The notes beneath the pieces are model-generated. The model saw only the letters and a list, made by a program, of their open reading frames with translations, was not told the DNA's origin and ran no database searches. Source: Chondrilla cf. caribensis (lineage: Eukaryota; Porifera; Demospongiae; Chondrillida; Chondrillidae). Taken from it: a stretch of 64,000 nt of DNA. Numbering within the stretch: the first letter of the stretch is position 1; each line of letters opens with the position of its first letter. The stretch covers positions 492,501 through 556,500 of the forward strand of contig OZ026566.1 in NCBI GenBank assembly GCA_964020155.1, given 5' to 3'. Below are positions 39,669 to 55,823 of the stretch, one piece after another. Position numbers and translations under genes: made by a program.

Positions 39669-41581
39669 TCACAACATGGCTATCAGTGGTGGGACTAGTG
39701 TAGTGGCCATGAGAACAAAAGATAATCCAGGCCACACCTTCCTGGTGGGCGGGTACACAGAGTTGTAGACCACTGAGGCCAGTATAGTGGCAACAGTCTG
39801 CAGTACACTCAAAGCTGCAAACATCACTCCTGAATACAGAGATAGGCAAGTGATATGCATAACAAGGACTGATGTTGAAGGTCCTTGTAGTTAGTCTAAC
39901 ATGTTTCTTATGTACTTAAACATATACGCATTATAAACACCTTGTGTATAATATGGTATACACACATAGACATTCACACCAACACCCATGAGGTAATAAG
40001 GTATGGGAGTCATACATATTGTCTTGAAACTGAATACAATGATAAGCTATCAATATGTATGATTCCTGTACATAGATATTTGAGTGTTTACAAGGTTTTT
40101 AAAGAGCTTCTTAAATGTTGTATTTCCACAATGCAGCCATAGGAACGATAACACTACACGTAAAGAGCACAAGATTTAGTCCAAAGCTGCCAAAGAAACC
40201 ACTCGTCATCCTGTACAAGCTTGCAAGAGTTGTGGCTCTGTACAGGTGAATGAGTCACATAATGTAAGTACAAACTTACAGTAGTCATGGTCAACTGTGC
40301 CACATCATGTCACATCCAACATTATGATATTATAAAGATAACCTGTGTGCTAGGGTGAAATCACCTTCGTGTTCTTTGGATGCTATCTTGGAGAGCATTG
40401 ATCTCAGTGTTGGGGTATACATACTTCTCAGAGTGCCCAAAGTGGCAGCTGGATTGTGAAAGCTTGAGTGTCATTCTCACTTTTCACATTTCCACTGAAA
40501 TATTTCACTCACCAACAAACATGTGCCAAGTTTCAGTGGAAATGCCAATTCCCACTAGTAGTAGTATCCCGCTGAACAACCCGATGCAGACTATAAAGTA
40601 GTCATTTATCCGACACCACGATAATAATGGGAGTACCAGCAAAGTAGCTATACCATTCAAGCCAAGCATGTATGCTGCAAAGTAGCCTAGGAGCTCATGA
40701 GTCCAGGAGAGTGGAGGGCCTAGTACAAACAGATAGTCTATGTCGTTTAGACCAAGGAAAATCATCTGTGTGCTGAAGAAGATCACAAGAAACAACACAC
40801 ACACAATAGCCTGAAATCTGTCATTGCGTACAACACTCCATATTGTTGACAGTAACTGCTTCCAACGGGGATTATCAACAGCTTGCTCTCTAGTCCTGCC
40901 TCTTGATGAAGAATTGACAGATTCCGGTAGAGCAAGGACCACATACAAGACAGCTACTACATGACAAGCCATGGCAAGGAGATAGATAACCCCATAGCCG
41001 GCATTTTGTATAATAATTCCACTGAGCAGCCCCCCAAGAGTGGCAGCAAAGTAGAACATTGATTCCAGAATGCCCACACGTGAGGTCCGCTGTGTGGTTG
41101 TGCTGGTATCTGCGACGTATGCATAAAAAAGCAAGTTTAAGACCGGAAAGCTTCCACCACAGCCGTCTAGAAAGTTGGCCAGAACTACAAAATAAACATC
41201 CAGAGACAGGTAGACGAGGATCGTCATCACGTACTTGGACAAGGCAGACATCATACAGGCCAGCAGTATGAAGGTCTTCCTTCCTTGCGAATCTGACAAA
41301 TGTCCAAATACAAATGAGACAAAAGCAGAAGGCACTCCCAGTGCTAAGTTGCTGAACAACAGGATGTGGGATGATACCGTTTGAATTTCTTGCTCGACTA
41401 GAGCGGGTGGTTGTGAGGCGGACAGGTTTGAGGAGCGACTACAATTCGGAGTGGCTACACACACAAGGTCGTAAACCAGCTGCACGGTCGTAGGGTAGGC
41501 GATAAAGTTCGAAAACACGCTCAGGAACAGCAATGGTTCCACTGTGACCCATTTTCTCGACCGAGTTAGAATCCAGTACAT
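39669..41581 (-). CDS. SLC46-type major facilitator transporter (copy 2)
   Basis: Three exons (41581-40513, 40448-40365 and 39829-39669) code 437 residues starting MYWILTRSRKWVTVEPLLFL. The intron positions and phases equal those of copy 1, so the two arose by tandem duplication. Visible features are FGHLSDSQGRK (MFS A motif), NFLDGCGGSFPV, LPLLSWCRINDY, and ATLGTLRSMYTPTLRSMLSK before the last helix pair. It is a multi-pass membrane solute carrier of the PCFT/SLC46 family; substrate unknown. An in-frame GTG farther upstream is preceded by stops and is not used. Its start faces the PP1 start across 109 bp. Confidence 0.88.
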
Positions 41582-41690
41582 GTCACTTGAGCAGATCGGA
41601 GGGTATTCCCCCACTTATCAATGAATCTCATTAGATTCTCTCAAGAAGAGGTGGAATTCGTTCTTTCAGTACGTGTGTGTGTCGAGGGAA
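41582..41690. promoter_or_regulatory. Divergent promoter of SLC46 copy 2 and PP1
   Basis: Only 109 bp separate the two start codons, so both 5' untranslated regions and promoters must overlap or be very short. No TATA box was seen. Confidence 0.5.
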
Positions 41691-44406
41691 ATGGCTGCCG
41701 AAATCGACCTGGATGATGTTATAGACAGGCTACTCAAAGGTGAGCAGAAACGCGCCCAATATTGAAACTGTTGAATTGAACAGAGTAGTTGTAGAGTAAT
41801 GTGTATTCTTTACCGACTGAATATTGTTCCATCTTATTGATCCACTGGTACATTATTGGGAAACTATCACCATGCAAGTGGCAATTCGCTTGTTATAATG
41901 TCTTTTCCCACTTTGTAGCCCGTGGTTCGCGAACCCTGCAGACCATTAAGTTGACTGAACAAGAAGTCAGATCACTGTGTTTGAAGTCGCGCGAGATATT
42001 TCTTCAACAACCTATTCTGTTGGAACTGGGAGCGCCCATCAAGATTTGTGGTGAGCGGCGATAGGCACCAGGTTTCCCTCTCGATCAGTTCGAGTTCAAC
42101 AGGAAAATACACACACAGCACTAGGCGGCCTGTCCATCTAAACTAGGCGGGTCGAACAGTTGAGTAGAGTAGAAAATCCGTTACCGCGTGACTGGTAGGA
42201 CCTGTCGGAAGACATACCCTTTTGTTGGGCTCCCTGTTGGATTTTCTTGTGTTCACGGACTTTTTTGTTTTTTAATTCTCTCTACTTCCAAGCATATTAT
42301 ACTGTGTATTGTACGTAATGTTACGAGTGACATTTTGGCAACATGTATGCCATTTGACCAGTTTGTCACCTGTAGCATAGTTTTGTACTGTAATCTTTTT
42401 GGCAACATCCACCGTCACGATGATGGGGTGTTCTTGTTCTAATGGACAAACAAAAGGACCTGCTTGTGTAGATACATAAAACTTTCAATTTGCCAAAACT
42501 GTGTGTCTTCCTATCTATCCGAGGTTGTGGGATTCTTTGCATCATTCATGAAAAATTGTGACATAGTGAAAATCTAGTGTTGTATACGTACATGATTGCA
42601 GCAAACCTTCACTAATGTGAATACTTCCATGTTGAAAATTACAATCGATTCAATTATATTATGTTGATCTAGCTCGGACGACAAAGGTTTTTACAATCTC
42701 TCTTGTGGACTGTGTGTTAGCTTTCTATGTATGTAGGTACGTACATATGAGTCACAATCTACTCAGTTCACAGTGTGTGTGTCTCTGTCCACTCAGTTCA
42801 CAGTGTGTGTCTCTGTCCACTCAGTTCACAGTGTGTGTTTCTTTCCACTTAGTTCACAGTGTGTGTTTCTTTCCACTCAGTTCACAGTGTGTTGTGTTTC
42901 TTTGTATATTATATTCCACTCACATTCAGTTCACTGGTTTACTGTAGTTCAGCACTGTGTTACATCACGTACAAAACTATTTGTCAGAGATGTACGTACA
43001 TACGTACGTATGGGTAAATGCTTCAAGGAAATGCTTGGAATTCCTTTGCAGCCATTTCATATCTCTGGTATTGAATGTAACGATGAGCTGTGTATTGGAT
43101 TAAATATTTAGTGGTGGACATAGTTCACTATTAGTCATGTACGTACATACGTTTGTGTATAGACCATATGTGGGACGATGGCAATGGTAGAATCACATGT
43201 TGTGTGTCATCCAATCGGTTCTTGTGTATTGTATGAATGGATCTGCTGGATATACGTACATTTACGTACTGTGTACAGTACCATTTTATGAATAGCAGTG
43301 GGGGACTATACATTCCAAAACTAGTCATGTAGAGAAATCCCGAGGGGCAGTGTATTGGGAGAACTGCCACCCAGCGGATTTGTATGTTCAGCCTTCATAC
43401 ATTTCCTGTTCAATTCATTTAATCTGAGTGAAAAGAGAAACAGAAGTGAAGAGAAAATGAAAGAGTCTATTGAAGACTAACCATCAAATGATTTAGGAGT
43501 TGTGTGTGAGAATAGGCACTTGATTCCACTGAATTCAAATAGACGTGTGTGTTTGTATAATACTATGCTGCTGGAATGCGTTAACATGCAAGTTGTATTC
43601 CGGTTCAAATCTCCTAGGTGACATCCATGGACAGTACATGGACCTACTGCGGCTGTTCGAGTACGGTGGTTTCCCACCCAATGCAAACTACCTCTTTCTC
43701 GGAGATTATGTGGACCGGGGGAAGCAATCTCTGGAGACCATCTGTCTGCTGTTGGCCTACAAGATAAAGTATCCTGAGAACTTCTTTCTCCTACGAGGCA
43801 ACCATGAGTGTGCCAGTATCAACAGAATATATGGATTTTTTGATGAGTGTTAGTATGCATGTGTACTTTGAGTGGGAGATACTTGGTTTTAGTGAGTGAC
43901 AGTTGTTGTGCGTGATATGTATGTACGTACGTATCTTGCGTTAAAGAACGATAGTTCCTCTTGTGCACATGTACAAACGTACATGTACGTACGTACATGT
44001 GTTGTTGTTAATTCTTGGTTATTCCATTATCTGCTAGATATGTAGGTGGTTGTTCCCCATATTGGGAGATGTGATACATACGTACTTATATTCTCCTCAA
44101 TTATATTGTCAGTGCCTTCGGTAATTTACCATCACAGGAAGATTATTGTTGTAATGTACTTTGTGCCTGTTTCAATATGCATGTTCCACTGTGTACAGAA
44201 ATTAATAACGAAATGTGTTCCTCTTCTCCAGGTAAGAGAAGATACAACACGAAATTGTGGAAGACGTTTACAGATTGCTTCAATTGTCTCCCTGTGGCTG
44301 CCATTGTGGATGACAAGATATTCTGCTGCCATGGGGGACTGTCCCCTGATTTACATGATTTAGAACAAATCAAAGAAATTGCCCGTCCAACGGATGTCCC
44401 TGATAC

Positions 44407-44466
<60 letters not shown>

Positions 44467-46362
44467 AGCTCGAAATTGCAACCGGACATCGGACAAAGTC
44501 CGGACAGTTTCCGGTTCCGTTCGGACATTTTGTTATTTGATCGGACAAAATGTCTGACCAAAGAAAGCGTCCAGCTAATTTGTCTACATCTGATGACAAC
44601 CCAGAGCCCAAGAAGAGGACAGTTCAAAAGAAGACAGTGGAGAAATGGATAAAGGAGAACGACAAAGAGATAGGGACATCCATCTGGCTCAAATTTGAAA
44701 CATCTACAGCTGATCGCGATCACGTTGCCCGCTTGAAGTGCTCTATTTGTGCGCGCTTCCAGAATAACCTGTCGTCGATGAAGAATTTCACCTCAACATT
44801 TATCGAAGGTTCGTCTAATGTTCGCGTGTCTACCATTAAGGAACATGCTCAGTCTGAAAACCATAAACGCGCTATGATCTTCTACAAAAAATCAACGTCA
44901 AGTGTTCCTACGGTTTATTTTCTCAGCTCAAACTCATAAAGTCACAGAAGCGCACCTGTCTTCAGGAAGGGACACTTGAAAACCTACTCCGTATTCATGT
45001 GGAAGGACCCCCTGCTACAGAATGGGACCCAAGTGTTGCTGTGGACTTGTGGTATCGTGATAAAGCACGCAGGGTCAACCAGCCAGCACAACACATGTCA
45101 ACCTCCTCTGTCACTACAGAGGAGGAATCTGTGTGTATTCCATTTCTCCTAGATGACTGGGAGGAGTGGATCACAGATTGAGTGTTAACCAACTATCATT
45201 TTAAACTGTAGCGTTAGTTATTTTATAGACACAGATCATCTTGATTCCTTTAAAATTGAGTTTGTTTTCACGCAGTCACATCTGCATTATTTTTCAACTC
45301 ACCTTTTTAGCTCATAATTTCAATGTATACACATTCACAAGAATTACATAACGTATGTCACATATTTTCAAGCATGCATGCATGCAGGCAAATGATGCAT
45401 TGATAACTGCAATGAATTTTAAAACGTCTGATCATAGTCTGAGATGTCGGGTCACTTTTGATGTTGTCTGGACATTATGTCCAGGCACATTGTGAGACTT
45501 GTCGTGAGCTCTGGTGTGTGTGTGTGTTGATGTGTGTATGTATTGCAGGTGAATGTACGTATGTGGTTCACTCAATTCTGAGAAATGGTTATACGTATGT
45601 ACGTATGTAAACTCACATACGCACGTACACGTGTGCACTCAATATTATTCACATACGTACATATGTACATATGCAGCTCTGTTCTCTCATGGGAGAGGAT
45701 AGGGATGGCCAGTGGTTGTAGGCACTGTCCTTTGTGAGCCACTACTTACTACACATCAAATAAACTGCTTATAAAATGTCACTGCACACCACACACATGG
45801 AATGCTATCCTTATTTCATAGCCACAACTTCCACCTACGTACACTTATATTCTCCAAATGTAGCTTCATTGCTATGTATTTGTGTCTTGTATCTGGTTAC
45901 ATATGTACGTATGTGGGTGCATTCCATATCCCAGTCATACTATGGTTGTGTGTGTTTGTGTTTGTAGCCAGTGAGTGTGTTTGGTTGTGTAGAATCTACA
46001 ACTCTTCCCCGCTTTGCCTGTGAGTTGTGCTTATTTATGTGAATGGTCTCTCTCATAGGTTTGCTATGTGATTTGCTCTGGTCTGATCCAGATAAGGATG
46101 TGAGAGGGTGGGGCGAAAATGACAGGGGTGTGTCATTCACATTTGGGCCTGATATTGTGACAAAATTCAATAATCGGCATGATTTGGACCTTGTGTGTCG
46201 AGCTCACCAGGTATGTGTGTGTGTGCACATGTGCAAATGTGTGTGTGAGCGTGTGTGTGTGTGTGTGTGTGGGCGCATGTGTGTGTGTGTGAGTGTGTGT
46301 GTGTGTGAGTGTGTGTGGGCGCATGTGTGTGTGTGTGAGTGTGTGTGGGTGCATGTGTGTGT

Positions 46363-46402
<40 letters not shown>

Positions 46403-46827
46403 TAAGTTATGCTTGTAGTGTGGGAATGTGTGATGTGATACAGAAGTGGGTGCAGGCTACAGGTGCTCTTATTTTCACCAGGTGGTTGAAGACGGATATG
46501 AGTTCTTTGCCAGAAGGCAGCTGGTGACACTCTTCTCTGCTCCCAATTACTGTGGTGACTATGACAACGCAGGTGGCATGATGACAGTGGATGAGGACCT
46601 CCTCTGCTCATTCCAGGTGAGGAGAGTTGAGCTGTTGAATGTCTGATAATGGGGACTTGTGCTGTGTGCGTGCGTGCATGCATGCGTGTATGTGATCCAC
46701 TGAATGCTGAATGTGTGCATTTGTTGTGTAGATTCTAAAACCATCTGAGAAGAAGGCCAAGTACCAGTACAATGGTCTCAACTCTGGCAATCCTCCTGGA
46801 AGCAAAGCTAAACTGAATGCTTTATAG
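41691..46827 (+). CDS. Protein phosphatase 1 catalytic subunit
   Basis: Seven exons: 41691-41739, 41919-42050, 43618-43848, 44232-44408, 46059-46210, 46482-46616 and 46732-46827, giving 323 residues. All PPP metallophosphatase motifs are intact: GDIHGQ, GDYVDRG, GNHE, the SPD-containing [13 protein letters not shown], and [31 protein letters not shown] forms the beta12-13 toxin-binding loop. It is the PP1 (PPP1C) serine/threonine phosphatase, directed to substrates by RVxF-type partners. The C-terminus ([19 protein letters not shown] ... KLNAL) is unusual: it lacks the TPPR Cdk site seen in most animal PP1 isoforms. [14 protein letters not shown] and [12 protein letters not shown] support PP1 over PP2A or PP4. 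Intron 4 carries a hAT relic. Confidence 0.93.
42760..42900. repeat. About 28-bp tandem repeat in PP1 intron 2
   Basis: Five copies of CACTCAGTTCACAGTGTGTG with TCTCTGTC or TTTCTTTC. Confidence 0.9.
44409..44463. repeat. (GT)n starting at the PP1 intron 4 donor
   Basis: The donor is the first unit of the repeat (ACAG|gtgtgtgt). The hAT relic begins directly after it. Confidence 0.95.
44464..45513 (+). mobile_element. hAT transposon deletion derivative in PP1 intron 4
   Basis: The ends are CAGAGCTC...GAGCTCTG, the CAGRG-type terminal inverted repeat of hAT elements, with GT-repeat on both sides, so the 8-bp duplication cannot be read. An open frame at 44550-44939 codes a zinc-finger-like N-terminal region: [19 protein letters not shown], then [16 protein letters not shown]. 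After a frame change, [20 protein letters not shown] and [15 protein letters not shown] resemble the C-terminal end of hAT transposase-derived proteins. The catalytic middle is missing, so the copy is non-autonomous. Confidence 0.8.
46211..46398. repeat. GT-rich run in PP1 intron 5
   Basis: GT units interrupted by GGGCGCATG and GAGTG; the run begins five bases into the donor. Confidence 0.9.
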
Positions 46828-47298
46828 TTCTTACACCATATGTACACTACTGCTTGTTTTAACAATTATCACAGTAGAAACTCCGGGATAGATAATTTAA
46901 CATATTATACATAATTACCTCTACCATTATACTGTATTATTGTTAACATCACACTGTACTTATTGTTTGAAGCTTGGTTGTGTATGATACTATATTTAGG
47001 ATTTTTTTCTTATTTTAGTTACATTTCCAATGACGCAATCTTTTCCGATTGCACAATCTTTTGTGTACTTGCGTCGACCGTCCCGTACAAATACAGTGTC
47101 CGCTTGTCCGGGCGAAGGTAGACGAGATTTGAATAAAGCTTTTATGATATGACGTATACGAAGAGCTGACCAAGCCAAGAAGTAGGACATTGAGTTTGTC
47201 TGTCTGAAAGTTAAAGGAGGGATACTGTCCTGAGGAGGAACAACTTTCCTTTGTGGAATTGTCGGTAAACGTCTTTGAATCCGTCGCATAGTTACACG
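46828..47298. other. PP1-GTPase gap
   Basis: No gene is supported. The minus-strand open frame at 46996-47289 has no domain and overlaps the presumed promoter and 5' untranslated region of the next gene. Confidence 0.45.
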
Positions 47299-51630
<4,332 letters not shown>

Positions 51631-51927
51631 CAGTTAAAGTAACTTATTTTTTGTACATATTAATATTCCGTATCCCATTGTTATAAATAACGATGTGTTT
51701 GTGTACACGTATGTATTTTATACGTGTTTTTAATACAATAAGCTATCTAATAACTATGAATTCCATTAACACGTGTTCGCAAAGATGTCCTCCATTGTTA
51801 AGAGGAGAAAGGTTGGTGGTTGTGTATTCGTCGTTGTGTTGTATATTCAAGACCCGAATCTACATGGCAAACGTTAACGTTCTATAACGATTCCTCGGGA
51901 TGCTGGTAGGTTCAGAAGACCAGAGAA
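51631..51927. other. GTPase-UTP25 gap
   Basis: A 297-bp gap on the same strand, AT-rich at the left; no coding frame supported. Confidence 0.45.
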
Positions 51928-54900
51928 ATGAAGCTCGGGGAACATCCTCGTCCACCAAGTACTATTGTTGAGGAGACTCGCGCAGCACAAGAGGTACAGC
52001 CCGCGTTACGAAAATGACCTTGTACTTAGCGCTAAAGTCAGTAGAGTCCTACTTCACTTAGCCGTTGTATGCTGTGTGGCGTATTACTGGAAAGAGGATG
52101 TTATGTGCTATTGTGTGTGTTACTGGACAGCTACAGAGGATGCTGTGCTGTCTTACAGACTACAAAAGCGCTCTACGTATATTGGTTACAGTTTTATTTA
52201 TACATTGTACACTACATATGCCTGCCGATATTGTGTAGTCTTATATAGCCAGACCGTATACAGGTGGATCTTCACTTTGGCTCCCCTTTTGGTGTAAAAA
52301 TGGGTGCAATTTCCATTGGTAGTGTCTGGCTATGTGAGACTAGTATTGTGCATTTATTGAGGTATTAAAGTGTATCCGTAACCATCTAATACAGTTCGTG
52401 ATTTGTTGCTTGGCACCCAATGTACTCCGTACATCCATCTCAAGATAAAACTCTTAAATCGGATAGTTTAAAAAAGGTAGAATTGACCCCGGATACATGG
52501 AAAGGGTGTTAGTGAAACTTATATTATGTTTATTGTATCCACTTATTAAACTTATGTGATAGTGTTAAATAATAGAAGAAAAACTTATACTTGACTGCTC
52601 TAGGTCGAGGAAGATGTCAATCCTTATGAGTCCCTTCTGGCTTCAATACCAAAAGAAACTGTAAAGAAATACATTTACCAAAAATCCAAACAAAAACATG
52701 AGAGAGGCGGTCACCATGACAACATATCATGTGACCCTGTGGTAACTTTTGATCCTGATTGCAAGAGAGAAGTGAATATAAAAGATAAAGATGAAAGGTC
52801 AGACATTAAAAACAATAGGTCAGACATTGAAGATGATAGGTCAGACATTGACGATGATGGGTCAGACATTGACGATGAACAAGAATTATCAGATTCAGAT
52901 GATGATTACAAGAGCAAGGCACAGGAAGGTACTGCGTAGATGACAAACACACATTGTATGTATCGCAAGCACGCACTGTACAGATAACAAACACACACTG
53001 TACAGATAACAAACACACACTGTACAGATAACAAACACACACTGTACAAATAACAAACACACACTGTACAGATAACAAGTACACACTGTGCAGATAACAA
53101 GTACACACTGTACAGATAACAGGTACACACTGTACAGATAACAGGTACACACTGTACAGATAACAGGTACACACTGTACAAATAACAAGTACACACAGTG
53201 CAGATAACAAGCACACACTGTACAGATAACAAGTATGACTGTACAGATAATAAGTACGCACTGTACAGATAACAGGTAAACACTGTACAGATAACAAGCA
53301 CACACTGTACGGATTATGAGCTCACACTTGAGAGTTCACAAGTACCCACGTGTCCTTGTCATGCTGTGTGTTTTATATCCCTGCAGACCCTTTCAAACTC
53401 CACATGGACCATCTTCTGACAGAGGAAGACATTGTTGCTCTGGATAGCAAGCCAATTGTCTCTGAAGCACACAAGGTTGGTCTGATGTACGTAGTGTATG
53501 TATGAATGTAGACATGTATTGTATGGTTTCTTCAATGTGCTGTTTTATTGAGTGGCAAGTACAATATTTGGTTCTCCACTGGTTATTTATGGATTGTCCA
53601 CTAAAAAAACTTTTTGTATACCTTCCATTGGCTAGCGTTTCTATGAGCCAACAAATTTCTCAATCTTGACTCAGTGTTACAATTGATGCCTTTCCGTCTC
53701 CTATGTTCTGCGTACAGGTCCCAGATTTAGGGTTGGTTGTATGCCAGAGGTATTTGAAGCTGAAAAGAGCTGAAGTTGAGTTAGAAGAGATGGAACTTCC
53801 TAGTGTACGTGTAAAGGAGAGACTCTGTCATCGCTGGTCATCAATGAACAAGAATTTTACCAAGTTGCAGAAGTATATCTTTACACATGCGAATCAGTAT
53901 AAGGTACGGTGTCATTTAAATAGCACCCCAAACCACACTTCTGTCAGATGGGGATGTAGCTCAGATGGTAGAGCGCTCGCTTAGCATGCGAGAGGTACCG
54001 GGATCGATGCCCGGCATCTCCATTTTTTACTTTTTTTTTTTTTTTTTTTCCTATAATAACCAACTAGGATGTACTATACACGATGAGGAATTTTGACAAT
54101 GGAGAAGAAATTAGACGCCTTTATTCCTTACATGCTTTAAATCATGTTCTGAAGTAAGAAAAATAATGTCAAATTCCAAAATATCAATTGTTGCCATCAA
54201 TGATGATTGCTAATTTATAGGTCTCGATCCAAAGTTTTGAAAAACAATGTAAAGATTCAATTGGCAAGAAAGGACGGAAAAGACCCAGGGTACGGGCAAC
54301 TTGAGTGACTCCTGTTATGATCAATGGTGCACTGTAGTCCTCACTCCATCTAGGGAGCATCAAGACCAAGGTTTCACTCGTCCTAAGGTTCTCATTCTTG
54401 TTCCTTTCCGCGAGGCAGCTCTGAGAACTGTGAATGTCTTGATAAGCTTGCTGTTAGCTGAAGGAGAAGTACATGTTCATTCCTCCTTGTATGTGTGGAG
54501 CCCACTGTGTTTATAGAATGTGTTTCTTGATTTCCAGGGACAGGTTGCCCACAGACGCCGTTTCACACAAGAATTCAAGGAACAGGATGTGTTCCTGGAG
54601 CCCAAGGTCCCCAAACCAGGTACATGTTCATACTTGTGGTGGTAATTGTGTGCCTCAGCTAAGCAGCACATGTCCCTTGCCTGTGTGGTGAGTGTGTCCC
54701 ATCCACAATTGTTCTTAGCTCCCATTCCATTCTGTGTTGAGCCACACTATCACCTGACGTACGTGGCATCCTCATCTTATGTATGCACACACCTCACTGT
54801 AACACTGGTGTCTATCTCAGTATGTGTATACACATCTCTCTTGGTAGCTTCGTTTAAGGCAATGTTTGAAGGAAACATCGACGATTGCTTTAGACTTGGC

Positions 54901-55787
54901 ATCAGTGTTGACCGAAAGCTGGTTAGACTATATTCGGACTTTTATTCATCTGACATTATTGTTGCTTCCCCTCTCGGACTGAGGACGGTGATGGGGAGTG
55001 AAGAGTGAGTTGATCCGTAGTTCCCACATGCTAACCACCCTGTGCCGAAGGGTCTCTCTTCATCCGTTGTATTGTATAGAGAGAAGAATTCCGATTTCGA
55101 TTTTCTGTCTTCACTTGAAGTAGTCATTTTAGACCAAGCAGATGTGTACCTCATGCAAAATTGGGAACATGTACTGGTAAGTTGGAATGGGAATGGGACA
55201 TGTGTAATAGTTGACATGGATGTTGGGTTGAGTTTATAAATGATACTATGACAAAGTGCACTCCATGCAAGCTCTTTATAACCTTTTTTGGTTCTTATGC
55301 TGATTTCCAATGACCTCTTCTCCAGCACATCTTTGCTCACATCCATCTTCAACCAAAGGAATCTCATGGGATGGATATCTCACGATTGAGACTGTGGGCA
55401 GCTAACGGCTGGTGTGTGTGTGTGTGTGTGTGTGTGCGTGTGTGTGTGTGTGTGTGTGTGCGTGTGCATGTGTGTGTGTGTGTGTGTGTAGGTGTGTGCA
55501 TGCGTGCGTGCGTACATGCGTGCGTGCGTGCGTGTGGATACATCTGTGTTCATATTATGTATGTGTGGTTGTGCAAGCAATAAGACAACACTGGTACTAT
55601 CTACATGTGTAGGTCAAAGTACTACTGCCAGATGCTGGTATTCAGTGCCTTCCCGACACCTGAGGTTGTGTCTCTTTTCACCAAGCACTCTCACAGCTTT
55701 GAAGGCAAGGTCACAGTACATCAACCAGAGCATAGCGGGTCAATCTGCCAAGTTGCTTTTGTGATTCCTCAGGTGTGTGTGTGTGCG

Positions 55788-55823
<36 letters not shown>

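Noticed and set aside
40136..40232. Minus-strand frame ATTLASLYRMTSGFFGSFGL, similar in feel to an SLC46 segment, in the intron of SLC46 copy 2
   Set aside because: The phase does not fit the flanking exons, and the direct exon 2-exon 3 junction already gives the conserved protein. It may be chance or a decayed duplicate exon.
46996..47289. Minus-strand open frame MRRIQRRLPTIPQRKVV...
   Set aside because: No splice support, no recognisable domain, and it overlaps the promoter and leader of the GTPase gene.
51965..52297. Plus-strand open frame in UTP25 intron 1 ([15 protein letters not shown]...)
   Set aside because: It is read-through from exon 1 in another frame into the intron; low-complexity Cys/Tyr composition and no homology recognised.
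52806..53305. Minus-strand Cys/Tyr/Val repeat proteins over the UTP25 intron 2 array
   Set aside because: Artefact of the 22-bp repeat; frames shift every unit and three overlapping frames are equally open.
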